Below are positions 16,252-25,476 of a DNA stretch of 64,000 nucleotides, in pieces (the stretch's first letter is position 1; each line of letters opens with the position of its first letter). Origin of the DNA: JBAPRR01 sp049281195. Lineage in GTDB: Bacteria; Actinomycetota; Acidimicrobiia; Acidimicrobiales; CAVXTF01. The stretch spans positions 1 to 64,000 of the forward strand of contig JBAPRR010000428.1 in NCBI GenBank assembly GCA_049281195.1. Reading direction: 5' to 3'. Below the pieces are notes generated by a model. It did no database searches, was not told where the DNA came from, and saw nothing but the letters and a program-made list of their open reading frames with translations. The position numbers were made by a program, and so were the translations under genes.

Positions 16252-17312
16252 CCGGTGGTGCGCTCCCAGAACCCGGGTCCGATGGCCTCGTGGTAGTCGC
16301 TCTGCGCCCTCACCATTCCCTCGTCATCGATATAGATCGGGAGTTGCGGCAACGGCCGCGGAGCGGGTCCGAAGACCTGCTGGGCGCCGAAGCGCACGTC
16401 GAACAGGGATTGGTGACAGGGACAGAGGAGTTGCTCGGTCTGTTCCTGGTAGAGGCCGACAGGACATCCGGCGTGGGTACAGACCTTGGAGTAGGCGACC
16501 ATCCCCTGTGGTCCCCAGGTCTCGCGTCCCGGCCTCGTGACGATGGCAGGAGGCGGCGCCCCGGTCGGGCTGAACCCGTCGAGGCGGATGATGAGGGTCT
16601 GGTCGATGGCCTGAGCGTCGGGGTTGTTCTCGAAGCCCTGCGGAAAGACGGTGAGGAGGCCGCCCTTTTCGAGCGTCGTGTTCGTCACCGGATTCCCGTT
16701 GATGTCCACCAGCAGCGCGCCCTGCTTCCAGTCCGTGTGGTACATCGAGCTCTTGGGGACAGGGCCGAGAGAACGCAGCAACGGGAACCCCAGCACCACT
16801 CCCATCACAGCTCCACCGGCGCCGAGGACCGCCCCGAGGAACCCGCGCCGGCGGAAGATCATCTGGCCGCGCTCGTAGATCGCAGCCGTCATGAGCTCCT
16901 GCTCTTCCGGCGTGGACTCGTGCGGGTGGCGCTCCTCCTCGAACGGACCTTGAGGCAGCAGGTATTTGCCGTAAGCCGACATCCCGAATCCGAACAGGAA
17001 GAGGCCGGCACCCATGAAGACGCCCTCCCACTGGGTCTGACCGCCCACCCAGTAGAGAGCTCCGTAACCGCAGAATGCGGCGAGGGCGACTATGAGGACA
17101 AGGGCGATGACCGCTTCCGCACGGCGGGGGTTCTTGGCGAACGGCTGAAGATGCGGATCGTCCAGGCTGGCGAAATGCGTCACTCCGCCGTTGCTGTCTG
17201 GTCCGCCGCCATGCGAGCCGCCGCCGCCACCGCCATGACCAACAGCTCCAGCCACGACTTCCCCGGTCACGTCCGTCGTGGTCGCGTCGCTCACGTCGCT
17301 CACGTCACTCAC
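16248..17312 (-). CDS. qcrA: menaquinol-cytochrome c reductase Rieske iron-sulphur subunit
   Basis: About 354 residues. Three N-terminal membrane helices (for example AVIALVLIVALAAFCGYGAL and the one around RRGFLGAVLGAGGAVMGVVL) are the actinobacterial arrangement, rather than one. The [2Fe-2S] ligands are in CTHAGC and CPCHQS. A Gly/His-rich stretch (GHGGGGGGSHGGG) precedes helix 1. The start taken is GTG 17312, whose GTGA overlaps the qcrC stop; the first codons are a VSD-VSD-VSD repeat giving further GTG starts at nine-base steps. Long open frame upstream is the shadow of qcrC. Confidence 0.93.
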   Translation of the reverse strand: MSDVSDVSDATTTDVTGEVVAGAVGHGGGGGGSHGGGPDSNGGVTHFASLDDPHLQPFAKNPRRAEAVIALVLIVALAAFCGYGALYWVGGQTQWEGVFMGAGLFLFGFGMSAYGKYLLPQGPFEEERHPHESTPEEQELMTAAIYERGQMIFRRRGFLGAVLGAGGAVMGVVLGFPLLRSLGPVPKSSMYHTDWKQGALLVDINGNPVTNTTLEKGGLLTVFPQGFENNPDAQAIDQTLIIRLDGFSPTGAPPPAIVTRPGRETWGPQGMVAYSKVCTHAGCPVGLYQEQTEQLLCPCHQSLFDVRFGAQQVFGPAPRPLPQLPIYIDDEGMVRAQSDYHEAIGPGFWERTTG

Positions 17313-18298
17313 GCGTTGGCCGTCCGGTCGCCGAGCCAGAAGGCCACGAGCATCAGTCCTCCGACACCGATCAGAAGTGCAATGAAACCTTCGGCAACCG
17401 GGCCGATTCCGCCGAGTCCGAGACCACCCCGGTTGTTCGGCTTCTGGATCGGACCTGTCACGTAAGCCACGATGTCGGCCACCTGCTGATCGCTCAGGGT
17501 TCCGGGTCCGAATCGCGGCATGTTGCCGGGCCCCGTGCGCATGGCTTCGACCACCTGATACGGCGTCGCCTGGTGCAGGGTAGGTGCGTAGTAGTTGTCG
17601 GCGATGGCATCGCCGGCACCGGTGATCGTGTGACAACCCGCGCAGTTCAAAACGAACAGTGAGTTGCCCGTCGTCAGGTTCGAACCCGAAAGATCAATGC
17701 GGGGGATTTGGATGTTCCCCTCTGTCGGCGTACGGATCGAGTTGACGAAGGCCACGATCTGGAGGATCTGCGTGTTGCTGAAGCGCGGGGGCTTCTGCAC
17801 CGCGGACTGAGCGGCGTCGGCGAGTGGCATACGGCCGGTCGACAGCCAGAAGTCGATGGTCCCCGCGCCCAGACCTTGAAGGTTCGGGGCGATCGCAGAA
17901 CCCGACGCATCTGAGCCGTGACATGAAGAGCAGTTCTGCTCGAAAAGAATGTGGCCCGGAGCTATGTACGAGTCAGGTGGTAGGTAGTACTTGATCGGCG
18001 AGCCGGGCTTGCCCGGTGGGACGCCGTAGCCGGCGTCAGGATTCGGAGCCTGCGTATGCACAGCCTGCGACTGCGCAGACTGCGTGTGCACGGCCAGAGT
18101 GTGCGCAGACTGCGTGTGCACAGCCTGCGTGTGCGTCGACTGGGCCGAAGCAGGCGTGATCATCAGCCCGATGTAGATGACGAACCCCACCAGCACGACG
18201 GGCAGGAACCTCTTGGGCTTGAGGCTCGACGCCTGAAAAGCCCGTGAAATCCTCGAAATCCCAGAAGTCCTCAACGACACGTAGCGATCCCTAGCCAC
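17309..18298 (-). CDS. qcrC: menaquinol-cytochrome c reductase di-haem cytochrome c subunit
   Basis: A 329-residue membrane-anchored cytochrome cc, which replaces soluble cytochrome c by passing electrons from the Rieske centre to CuA in the supercomplex. The two haem sites are NCSSCHGSD and NCAGCHTIT. The N-terminal anchor is LPVVLVGFVIYIGLMI and the C-terminal helix GFIALLIGVGGLMLVAFWLG. Between anchor and first haem domain, residues 54-83 are an unusual His/Thr/Gln repeat. GTG 18298 overlaps the ctaE stop by eight bases. Confidence 0.95.
   Translation of the reverse strand: MARDRYVSLRTSGISRISRAFQASSLKPKRFLPVVLVGFVIYIGLMITPASAQSTHTQAVHTQSAHTLAVHTQSAQSQAVHTQAPNPDAGYGVPPGKPGSPIKYYLPPDSYIAPGHILFEQNCSSCHGSDASGSAIAPNLQGLGAGTIDFWLSTGRMPLADAAQSAVQKPPRFSNTQILQIVAFVNSIRTPTEGNIQIPRIDLSGSNLTTGNSLFVLNCAGCHTITGAGDAIADNYYAPTLHQATPYQVVEAMRTGPGNMPRFGPGTLSDQQVADIVAYVTGPIQKPNNRGGLGLGGIGPVAEGFIALLIGVGGLMLVAFWLGDRTANA
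18050..18139. repeat. His/Thr/Gln-coding tandem repeat in qcrC
   Basis: Degenerate 15-30-base units built on GTGTGCAC and GCAGACTGC encode five or six repeats of HTQ(A/S) type, giving six His within 30 residues next to the membrane anchor. The unit length is in frame. Confidence 0.75.
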
Positions 18299-18923
18299 TC
18301 TTCAAGAGGAATAGGCAGCTGAAAATTCCGATCCACATGAAGTCCACGAAGTGCCAGTAGTAACCGACGGCCTGGTAGACGTTCACCTCTCCCGGGTCAC
18401 CGGCCCGGCCCTTCATTCGGCCGAGCAGGAAGAGCATTGCGATGAGGCCGAGAACGACGTGGATGCCGTGAATCCCGGTCATCACGTAGAAGAGCGACCA
18501 GTAGGCGTTGGTGTGCGGCGCGAATCCCCGGTGAAGGAAGTCGTGCCACTCGTAGAGGGTGTTGGAGACGAAAGCCGCGCCCATGATGAAGCTGACGTAG
18601 ATCCAGATGCGCGCCTTGTTTCGTTCGCCGCGCTCGACAGCCCACACACCGAGCTGGAATGTGGGGCTCGACGCAAGAAGTACGACGGAGAAGATTCCGG
18701 CCTGAACGAGGTCGAGGTGAAAGTTCCCCAACGGCGGCCATTGCTTGCTCGGGTAGTTCGCCCTGATCGTGAAGTACGCGGCGAACAGGCCGCTGAAGAA
18801 CATCAGCTCGGAGCCAAGCCAGATCATGACCCCGACCGCTAGAAGCGGGGGCCGTTCTGGGCGGTGTCTGATGCCCGGGGCCGCCCCCGGGGCTTGTGGG
18901 TCGACCGACAGGGCCTGGCTCAC
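18291..18923 (-). CDS. ctaE: cytochrome c oxidase subunit III
   Basis: A 210-residue protein with five predicted helices, the short form typical of actinobacteria. It begins after a short leader with MIWLGSELMFFSGLFAAYFT and ends with the hallmark YYWHFVDFMWIGIFSCLFLL. Subunit III stabilises the catalytic core of the oxidase. GTG 18923 has AGGAAAG five bases upstream. It leads the ctaE-qcrC-qcrA-qcrB operon, the standard actinobacterial order. The 281-base region upstream (18924-19204) must hold the promoter, but no clear -10 was identified. Confidence 0.95.
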   Translation of the reverse strand: MSQALSVDPQAPGAAPGIRHRPERPPLLAVGVMIWLGSELMFFSGLFAAYFTIRANYPSKQWPPLGNFHLDLVQAGIFSVVLLASSPTFQLGVWAVERGERNKARIWIYVSFIMGAAFVSNTLYEWHDFLHRGFAPHTNAYWSLFYVMTGIHGIHVVLGLIAMLFLLGRMKGRAGDPGEVNVYQAVGYYWHFVDFMWIGIFSCLFLLKSG

Positions 18924-19204
18924 ACGTCTTTCCTAGCTGACGGAAGACCCCTAGCGCCAGAACACTCGGCCCACGGCCTCGGAACTCTCGCTCGACGACG
19001 ACTCGGCACGCGCTCCGCACGCACGCAGCTCCGGCTCCGCGCCGCGTTCGTTCGTTCAGCCGCGGAATTTCGGTGCTCGGATGACGCCTATTGCACCCTT
19101 AGTCGGGTCCCCTGCTGCGAGCCCAGGGAGACGCCACCCGGCGGCCTCAGCCTTTCGCCAACCGTGAGCTCAGCCAGTCGTCAGCCGTGAGCTCAGCCGT
19201 CAGC

Positions 19205-21661
19205 TCAGTCGCCCGCCGGCACCGGGTCCATCTGGCGCAGCGACGCGGGAAGCGGGCGCGCATGAAGAACCGCCAGGCGCCTCGTGGGCCGTGTCAGTGC
19301 GACGTACAGGCGCCTCAGACCCTGACGCGATTCTTCGACAACGGCCGCGGGCTCCACGACGATCACGCCGTCGAATTCAAGACCGTTGGCGAGATCCACC
19401 GGGAGCAGGTTGACCGGCGCGCCCAGCCCGTCGAGACGGGGGTCCCGGGCCCGCACTCCGGCCGCGTCGAGAGCCATCGCCAATTCCGCCACCAGCGACG
19501 CCGGGGAGAGCACGGCCACGGTTCCCGGCTGGAGCTCCGCCGAAAGCTCGGCGGCCGCCTGAGCGACCTCTGCCGCCAGATCCTCGGGGGTCGTCTGCTT
19601 GAACGTGGGCAGGAATCCGGTGTGTCTGATCGCAGTAGGCGGTTGGAGGGACGGCGCCGCGGCCTCGAGCACCTTGGAGGCCACCTGCATCACCTCCGCC
19701 GGAGTCCGGTAGCTGACCGACAGCTCGACCACTCGAGGCGGGCGTTGCTTGGGCAGGTGGGCGAGCACCACATCCCATCTGTCGGCGGCCCAGGGACCTG
19801 TCGCCTGCCCGATGTCCCCCACTACGGTCACAGATCCCGACAGCGACCGTCTGGCCACCATCCTCAGCTGCATGGGGGAGAGATCCTGAGCCTCGTCGAC
19901 GACGATGTGCCCGTAGGTCCTGGGGCCTTCTTCTTCGGCTGCTCTCTGGCCATGGGCCTGGGTGATGCCGGCGTCGGATGCTCCGGAACGTCGGGCATAC
20001 CGTGGGCCGAGTACGACACGCGCCTCGTCCACCAACGCCGCGTCCGCGGCCGTGAAAGACACTTCGACCAACGACGTGCTGCGCTTGCGGTACAGAAGCC
20101 GGTGTTCTTCGGGCGTCAGCAATCCATTGGCGGCGGCCGCCAGAAGCGGCGGGGCTCCGTACATGTCGTGCAGCAGCTCTTCTGCACTCAACCTCGGCCA
20201 GATGCGGTCGAGCGCTTCGGTCAGTTGGGGCACCTTGCGCAGCTGGCGGCCGAAGTCGGCGAAGTCGAACTCCTGGGTCTCGAATTCTTCCGTGTCGACA
20301 CCGTCGTCGGCCCCGTCCTCGTTTTCATCAGCGAATACATCAGCCCAGGTGGAGGCACCTTTGTCGTTGTCGCGAGTGGTGGCCAGAGTCTCCCGGGTCT
20401 TCAGGTACTCGTCAGCCAGACGCCTGACCAGAATCTGCTCGACGAACCGTCTTCTGGCGTTGTGGGTCCCCGGACGCCTGCGCGCGGCCGAAACCACTTC
20501 TGCTGACATCTCCGGAGTCAGGTGGAGGACCGCGGAGCCGAACGGGATGTCGAAGGCTTTGCGCAACGGTCGCTGGCGGGTCCTTACCGCGCGGGATATC
20601 ACCCGCTCCATGCGGGCATCACCTTTCAACCTCGCCGTGTCAGGCGGATCGTCCCCACGGACGCTGAAGCCGTGCACGAGCCCGCTGATCGTGGAGAGCG
20701 TCACGCCGCTTTCACCGAGCGAGGGAAGGACCTTCTCGATGTAGCGCAGGAACAGAGGGTTCGGACCGATAACGAGAACGCCTTGGCGCTCGAGCGGGAA
20801 GCGGTGCGTGTAAAGGAGATAGGCCGCCCGGTGGAGGGCGACAGCGGTCTTTCCGGTCCCCGGGCCGCCCTGGACCACCAGCACTCCAGCCAGCTCGGAA
20901 CGGATGATCTCGTCCTGCTCTCCCTGGATGGTGGCGACGATGTCGCGCATCCGTCCCGTTCGAGCTCCCTCCAGCGCAGCAAGAAGCGCTCCAGGCCCTC
21001 CCACCTGCAGGTCGTCCGCAAGCGCCGGTCCTCCGTTCGAAGCCGTTGCGCCGTCAGAACCTGCTGCCCCACTCTCCGAACCAGCAGCCACGCCGGCGGC
21101 ACCCAGGCCGTCTGGCACGAATCTCTCGTCTTCGATGTCGGTCACCTGCCGACCGGTGGAGGCGATGTGGCGTCTCAAAACGAGACCCATGGGCTCTCGT
21201 CCCGTCGCCCTGTAGAAGGGTTCGGCCACGGGAGCGCGCCAGTCGACCACCAGAGGATCGAGGTCGTCGCCCGAGATGCCCAGGCGCCCGACGTGGAAAG
21301 TCTCGATCCGTCTTCCGGCCCCTTCGACCTTCGACCCGGCCTCTTCGACTTTCGACGCACCTTCTTCGCCCGTCGGCCCGGGTTCTTCCACCCGTCGGGC
21401 AGGCGGCACGTCGGGCATGTCGGTGGCTATGCGGTCTATCCGACCGAACAGAAGCGCTTGATCACCGATTTCGAGCTGCTCCAGGCGCGCCAGGCTCGTC
21501 CTTACGATGACGTCCCGCTCTTCTAGGTATTGATGCGTGCCGGTTCCCTGGGCCAAAGCCGCTCGCAGTCGATCACGCGTATCGTCCCTGAGCTGCTCGA
21601 GCCGGTCGTACGCGCGCGACAAGTGGGCTTGCTCCGACTGGAGCTCAGGGTGTTGATCCAC
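19205..21661 (-). CDS. helD: HelD-type UvrD/Rep family helicase (RNA polymerase-associated)
   Basis: About 818 residues. An N-terminal coiled segment ([20 protein letters not shown]) precedes a linker and the split helicase core: Walker [21 protein letters not shown] (about 275-294) and Walker [18 protein letters not shown] (about 600-615). The segment with [16 protein letters not shown] is typical of the HelD group, which removes stalled RNA polymerase rather than acting on DNA in repair. A low-complexity linker containing [17 protein letters not shown] lies before the Walker A motif. GTG 21661 is preferred because GGAGGG lies six bases upstream; ATG 21709 is the alternative. It is divergent from hemE. 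Confidence 0.88.
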   Translation of the reverse strand: MDQHPELQSEQAHLSRAYDRLEQLRDDTRDRLRAALAQGTGTHQYLEERDVIVRTSLARLEQLEIGDQALLFGRIDRIATDMPDVPPARRVEEPGPTGEEGASKVEEAGSKVEGAGRRIETFHVGRLGISGDDLDPLVVDWRAPVAEPFYRATGREPMGLVLRRHIASTGRQVTDIEDERFVPDGLGAAGVAAGSESGAAGSDGATASNGGPALADDLQVGGPGALLAALEGARTGRMRDIVATIQGEQDEIIRSELAGVLVVQGGPGTGKTAVALHRAAYLLYTHRFPLERQGVLVIGPNPLFLRYIEKVLPSLGESGVTLSTISGLVHGFSVRGDDPPDTARLKGDARMERVISRAVRTRQRPLRKAFDIPFGSAVLHLTPEMSAEVVSAARRRPGTHNARRRFVEQILVRRLADEYLKTRETLATTRDNDKGASTWADVFADENEDGADDGVDTEEFETQEFDFADFGRQLRKVPQLTEALDRIWPRLSAEELLHDMYGAPPLLAAAANGLLTPEEHRLLYRKRSTSLVEVSFTAADAALVDEARVVLGPRYARRSGASDAGITQAHGQRAAEEEGPRTYGHIVVDEAQDLSPMQLRMVARRSLSGSVTVVGDIGQATGPWAADRWDVVLAHLPKQRPPRVVELSVSYRTPAEVMQVASKVLEAAAPSLQPPTAIRHTGFLPTFKQTTPEDLAAEVAQAAAELSAELQPGTVAVLSPASLVAELAMALDAAGVRARDPRLDGLGAPVNLLPVDLANGLEFDGVIVVEPAAVVEESRQGLRRLYVALTRPTRRLAVLHARPLPASLRQMDPVPAGD

Positions 21662-21709
21662 TCGAGTCCCTCCTCGGTCACCCGCCCGAGTGACCGAACT
21701 AGAGATCAT

Positions 21710-22819
21710 ATGTCGGCGGCCGGCTTCTCCCGGCGGTCAGCTACTTTTCGGGGCGTGCCTGCACCAGTCTCAGAAAAAGAGTCGGTTTTCCTGCGGGCTT
21801 GCAAGGGTGAGCCCACCCCTTTTGTGCCCGTGTGGTTCATGCGCCAGGCGGGCCGATCGCTTCCTGAATACCGCGAGGCACGCGGGACCGGGAACATCCT
21901 CCAGGCACTGGCCGATCCGGTTCTCGCGGCCGAGCTGACCCTGCAGCCGGTGAGGCGCTACGGGGTGGACGCGGCGATCTTGTTCTCTGACATCGTCGTG
22001 CCGGTCGCGGCCATCGGGTTCGGGGTGGAGATTCGAGCCGGCGTGGGCCCGGTGACCGACAAGCCGTTCAAAGGACCTGACGACCTCGACCGGCTGAGAC
22101 CTCTCGATGTGGAAAACGATGTCCCCTACGTGGCCGAAGCGGCGCGCCTGGCCTGCGAACAGCTGCGGCCTCTCGGAGTGCCGCTCATCGGGTTCGCCGG
22201 CGCTCCCTTCACTGTGGCGTCGTACCTGGTGGAAGGGGGCCCATCCAGGAACTACGCCAAAACCCTCACCCTGATGAGGAGCGACCCCGAAACGTGGACT
22301 CTGCTGCTCGACAGGCTCGCCGACCATGCAGTGGCGGTACTGCGGGCCCAGGTCGCAGCCGGCGCCCAGGCGGTCCAGCTCTTCGACAGTTGGGCGGGAG
22401 TGCTGTCTGCGTCGGAATACGAGCGGTTCGTGATGCCGGCTTCGAGGAAGGTGCTTGCCGATCTGGACGACCTCGGCGTCCCTCGCATCCACTTCGGGGT
22501 GGGAACTGGGGAGTTGCTGCATCTGATGGGAAAGGCAGGGGCCGAGGTCGTCGGCGTCGATTGGCGGGTGCCTCTGGACGAGGCAAAAAAGCGGGTCGGA
22601 CCCCACAAGGCTCTCCAGGGCAATCTGGATCCCACTATCTGCTTCGCCCCGTGGTCGGTTGTAGAGGACGCCACCCGGCAGGTACTCCGGCAAGGTGGCG
22701 GTCAGGGGCACGTGTTCAATCTTGGTCACGGCGTCCTCCCCGACACCGATCCCGACGTGCTTCACCGGATCGTCGATCTCGTCCACGGTTGGCAACCGGA
22801 CGCGGGCCAGAAGCACTAG
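21710..22819 (+). CDS. hemE: uroporphyrinogen decarboxylase
   Basis: About 369 residues. It removes four carboxyl groups from uroporphyrinogen III to give coproporphyrinogen III. The family N-terminal motif [16 protein letters not shown], the active-site region with [33 protein letters not shown] and QGNLDP are all present. ATG 21710 gives about 15 residues more than GTG 21755; neither has a clear ribosome site, so the start is uncertain. It heads a plus-strand operon hemE-hemH-hemY-lnt, which feeds haem to the oxidase and bc complexes encoded nearby. Confidence 0.95.
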   Translation: MSAAGFSRRSATFRGVPAPVSEKESVFLRACKGEPTPFVPVWFMRQAGRSLPEYREARGTGNILQALADPVLAAELTLQPVRRYGVDAAILFSDIVVPVAAIGFGVEIRAGVGPVTDKPFKGPDDLDRLRPLDVENDVPYVAEAARLACEQLRPLGVPLIGFAGAPFTVASYLVEGGPSRNYAKTLTLMRSDPETWTLLLDRLADHAVAVLRAQVAAGAQAVQLFDSWAGVLSASEYERFVMPASRKVLADLDDLGVPRIHFGVGTGELLHLMGKAGAEVVGVDWRVPLDEAKKRVGPHKALQGNLDPTICFAPWSVVEDATRQVLRQGGGQGHVFNLGHGVLPDTDPDVLHRIVDLVHGWQPDAGQKH

Positions 22820-22840
22820 AACCGCGCCACGAGTCTTCCG

Positions 22841-23953
22841 ATGAGCGACACACAACCCCGTGACGACCGCCCGACCAGCGGCCCAGATCCAGTTGCTGCC
22901 CGTCCGTCCCCGCAGATCGACCCCTCCGAGCAGATCCGCCCTTCTGGGCAGGTCGGCCAATCCGGGCAGATCGGGGTGGTGCTCATGGCGCACGGGACCC
23001 CACCGAGCCTCGAAGAGCTTGCCCCTTTCGTCACAGAGCTACGCAGGGGTCGTCCCCCTGAGCCTCAGCTCCTGGCCGAGCTCGAGCGTCGATACCTTGC
23101 CATCGGCGGGATCTCGCCACTCGCTGAACGCAGTCGCTGGCACGCCGAGGCGCTCGCCGAGGCGCTCGAAGCCCGCGCTCCCGGTCGTTTCGTCGTCGAG
23201 CTGGGCTACAAGTACGCGGCCCCGAGAATCGAAGACGCGGTCAAGGCGCTCGGCCGAAGAGGCGTGACCAAAGCCGTCGGGCTTGTTCTCGCACCGCACT
23301 ACTCGGTGATGAGTATCGGCGACTATGCCAAGCGCGCTTCAGATGCCGGGGCAATGCTTGACCCGCCGATCGAAGTGTCGACTGTGCATCAGTGGTATCT
23401 GGCGCCCGGGTTCGTCCCCCTGGTAGCGGAGCTCGTGAGAAAGGCGATAACCGAGCTTCCCGAAAACGAACGGTTCGCTGCAACGGCGGTTTTCACCGCC
23501 CACAGCCTTCCGGAGCGAATCCTCGATATCGGAGATCCCTACCGGGATCAGCTACTCGAATCTGCTGCGGCGATCGCAGCCGCCGCAGACGTGGAACGTT
23601 TCATGGCTGCATGGCAATCCGCGGGTAGAAGCGCAGAAAAGTGGCTCGGTCCCGACGTGGTCGACGTCATCGCCGAACTTCCGGCTACGGGCACTACGGC
23701 GGTCGTGATCTGTCCGGTCGGATTCGTATCGGAGCACCTTGAGGTTCTCTTCGACCTCGACGTCGAGGCTCGCGCTGCTGCCGAGAGAGCCGGGATCCGC
23801 TACATGAGGACCGCTTCTTTGGACTACGACCCCCGCCTGTCAGAGGTGCTCGCAGGTGTCATTACCGACACTGCCAATGCACTGGAAGCCAAAGCACTGG
23901 AAACAGGATCCGCAGTGCAACCAGACACCAAGAATCAGCTCGCAGACAAGTGA
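22841..23953 (+). CDS. hemH: ferrochelatase (likely coproporphyrin ferrochelatase)
   Basis: A 370-residue chelatase that inserts Fe2+ into the porphyrin. The fold signature starts at IGVVLMAHGTP. The metal-site His is in LAPHYSVMS and the Glu in CPVGFVSEHLEVL. Actinobacterial enzymes of this type act on coproporphyrin III in the coproporphyrin-dependent pathway; that assignment is from family knowledge. An extra N-terminal tail of about 45 residues is rich in Pro/Ser/Gln with repeated SGQ(V/I)G. hemY starts in its stop codon (GTGA). Confidence 0.93.
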   Translation: MSDTQPRDDRPTSGPDPVAARPSPQIDPSEQIRPSGQVGQSGQIGVVLMAHGTPPSLEELAPFVTELRRGRPPEPQLLAELERRYLAIGGISPLAERSRWHAEALAEALEARAPGRFVVELGYKYAAPRIEDAVKALGRRGVTKAVGLVLAPHYSVMSIGDYAKRASDAGAMLDPPIEVSTVHQWYLAPGFVPLVAELVRKAITELPENERFAATAVFTAHSLPERILDIGDPYRDQLLESAAAIAAAADVERFMAAWQSAGRSAEKWLGPDVVDVIAELPATGTTAVVICPVGFVSEHLEVLFDLDVEARAAAERAGIRYMRTASLDYDPRLSEVLAGVITDTANALEAKALETGSAVQPDTKNQLADK

Positions 23954-25476
23954 GCGTGGCGCAGAAGAACCACAAGACCGTTGCTGTCATAGGCGCAGGA
24001 ATATCCGGTTTGTCTGCCGCGTGGGAGCTTGCCAACTCTGCACCGGCAGGCACGCGCATCGTCGTCATCGAAGCCACGGATCGCGTCGGAGGACTGCTGC
24101 GGTCGATCGATGTCGACGGGCAGACTGTCGATGCGGGCGCCGATGCGTTTCTCGCCAGAAGGCCCGAGGCGATCGAGCTGTGCCAACAGATCGGGATAAG
24201 GGAATCCCTGGTTGCTCCTTCCGCCTCGTCGGCCTGCGTCTGGTCACGAGGAGCGTTGCGCCGGCTGCCGGACGGTCTGGTGCTCGGCGTGCCGACGAAA
24301 CTCGGTCCTCTCGCTGAGTCGGGAATCCTTTCTACAAAGGGCCTCGGCAGAGCCGCGCTGGATCTCGTTCTTCCATCCACCGAGTGGTCAGACGCCGAGG
24401 ATCACTCGGTCGGCGAACTCGTAGAGGGCCGGTTGGGTGAAGAGGTCAAGGATCTACTAACGGGACCACTGGTCGGCGGGATCAATGCCGGGCGCATCGA
24501 TGAGCTGAGCGCGGAAGCGGTCTTTCCGGCTCTGGCCGAAGCCATACGAAAAGGCGGGAGTCTGATGCTCGCGCTACGTCCCGACTCCAAGCCGTCGACA
24601 GGACCGACTCCATCCACCGCGCCTCCTCCTGTATTCCTCGCGCCGGGCAAGGGTATGTGGAGCCTTCCCGATGATCTCCGCACGGCCCTGATTGCCCGAG
24701 GTGTCGAAATCTCCACCTCGGAGAAAGTCGAACGACTTAGCCGTACGACAAACCCCGACTCTCACGACCAAGTCAGTGCGTCTGACGACATGGACCCTGT
24801 GTCGAACGATCAAAGCAGTTTGTCGAGCACTCACCGCGGAGAACGAGGTGACACGTGGAAACTGACCACCACATCGAGGACGCTCGAGTGTGACGCGTTG
24901 ATCATCTCGACTCCGGCGTCTGATGCTTCACGACTGATCAGTGAAGTCGAACCCGAGTTGGCGTCGACCTTGTCCGAGATCAAGACCGCATCCGTGGCCC
25001 TCGTCACCTTCCTGCTCGCACGCGAGTCACCATCTGCGTTGATGGAAGGAAGTGGCTTCCTAGTTCCTCAGCTCCATTCCGACCGGATGGTGACGGCGTG
25101 CACGTTCATGTCCCAAAAGTGGGCGCATTTGAATCGTGCCGGAATGACACTTATGCGAGCTTCGCTCGGAAGGTCCGGAGATGAGCGCATCATCCAAATG
25201 AGCGACCGACAAGTGGAGAATGCCGCTCAAAAGGAGTTGGAAAGCATGCTCGGCTCGATCGGGAAGGTCGTGGCGAGCGTCGTAAGCAGGTTCGACAGGT
25301 CCTTTCCGCAATACACGGTCGGCCACCTCGACAGAGTCGACACGATCGAGGAATCCACTTCCAAGCTGCGTCCTCCGGTCGCATTGGCCGGATCGTCATA
25401 TCGGGGAATCGGGGTTCCAGCCTGCATAGCAAGTGGACGTCGGGCCGCACGCCGAGTTTCGGAGGCGTTGGCGTGA
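23950..25476 (+). CDS. hemY: protoporphyrinogen/coproporphyrinogen oxidase
   Basis: A 508-residue FAD enzyme that oxidises the porphyrinogen to the porphyrin. The dinucleotide-binding motif is VIGAGISGLSAAWELA (about 13-28). VGGLLRSIDVDGQTVDAGAD follows, and the C-terminal FAD segment contains ALAGSSYRGIGVPACIASG. A hydrophilic loop at about residues 263-300 (Ser/Asp-rich) is longer than usual. It overlaps hemH and lnt by GTGA on each side, so the three genes are translationally coupled. Confidence 0.93.
   Translation: MSVAQKNHKTVAVIGAGISGLSAAWELANSAPAGTRIVVIEATDRVGGLLRSIDVDGQTVDAGADAFLARRPEAIELCQQIGIRESLVAPSASSACVWSRGALRRLPDGLVLGVPTKLGPLAESGILSTKGLGRAALDLVLPSTEWSDAEDHSVGELVEGRLGEEVKDLLTGPLVGGINAGRIDELSAEAVFPALAEAIRKGGSLMLALRPDSKPSTGPTPSTAPPPVFLAPGKGMWSLPDDLRTALIARGVEISTSEKVERLSRTTNPDSHDQVSASDDMDPVSNDQSSLSSTHRGERGDTWKLTTTSRTLECDALIISTPASDASRLISEVEPELASTLSEIKTASVALVTFLLARESPSALMEGSGFLVPQLHSDRMVTACTFMSQKWAHLNRAGMTLMRASLGRSGDERIIQMSDRQVENAAQKELESMLGSIGKVVASVVSRFDRSFPQYTVGHLDRVDTIEESTSKLRPPVALAGSSYRGIGVPACIASGRRAARRVSEALA

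Noticed and set aside
16245..17465. A 406-residue plus-strand frame opposite qcrA
   Set aside because: The Rieske cluster motifs, membrane helices and operon overlaps are all on the minus strand.
17313..17636. Upstream extension of the qcrA frame
   Set aside because: These 108 codons lie inside qcrC in another frame and are Arg-rich; the GTGA overlap at 17312 is the normal junction.
19187..20506. A 439-residue plus-strand open frame
   Set aside because: It lies opposite helD, is Arg/Gly/His-rich and matches nothing recognisable.
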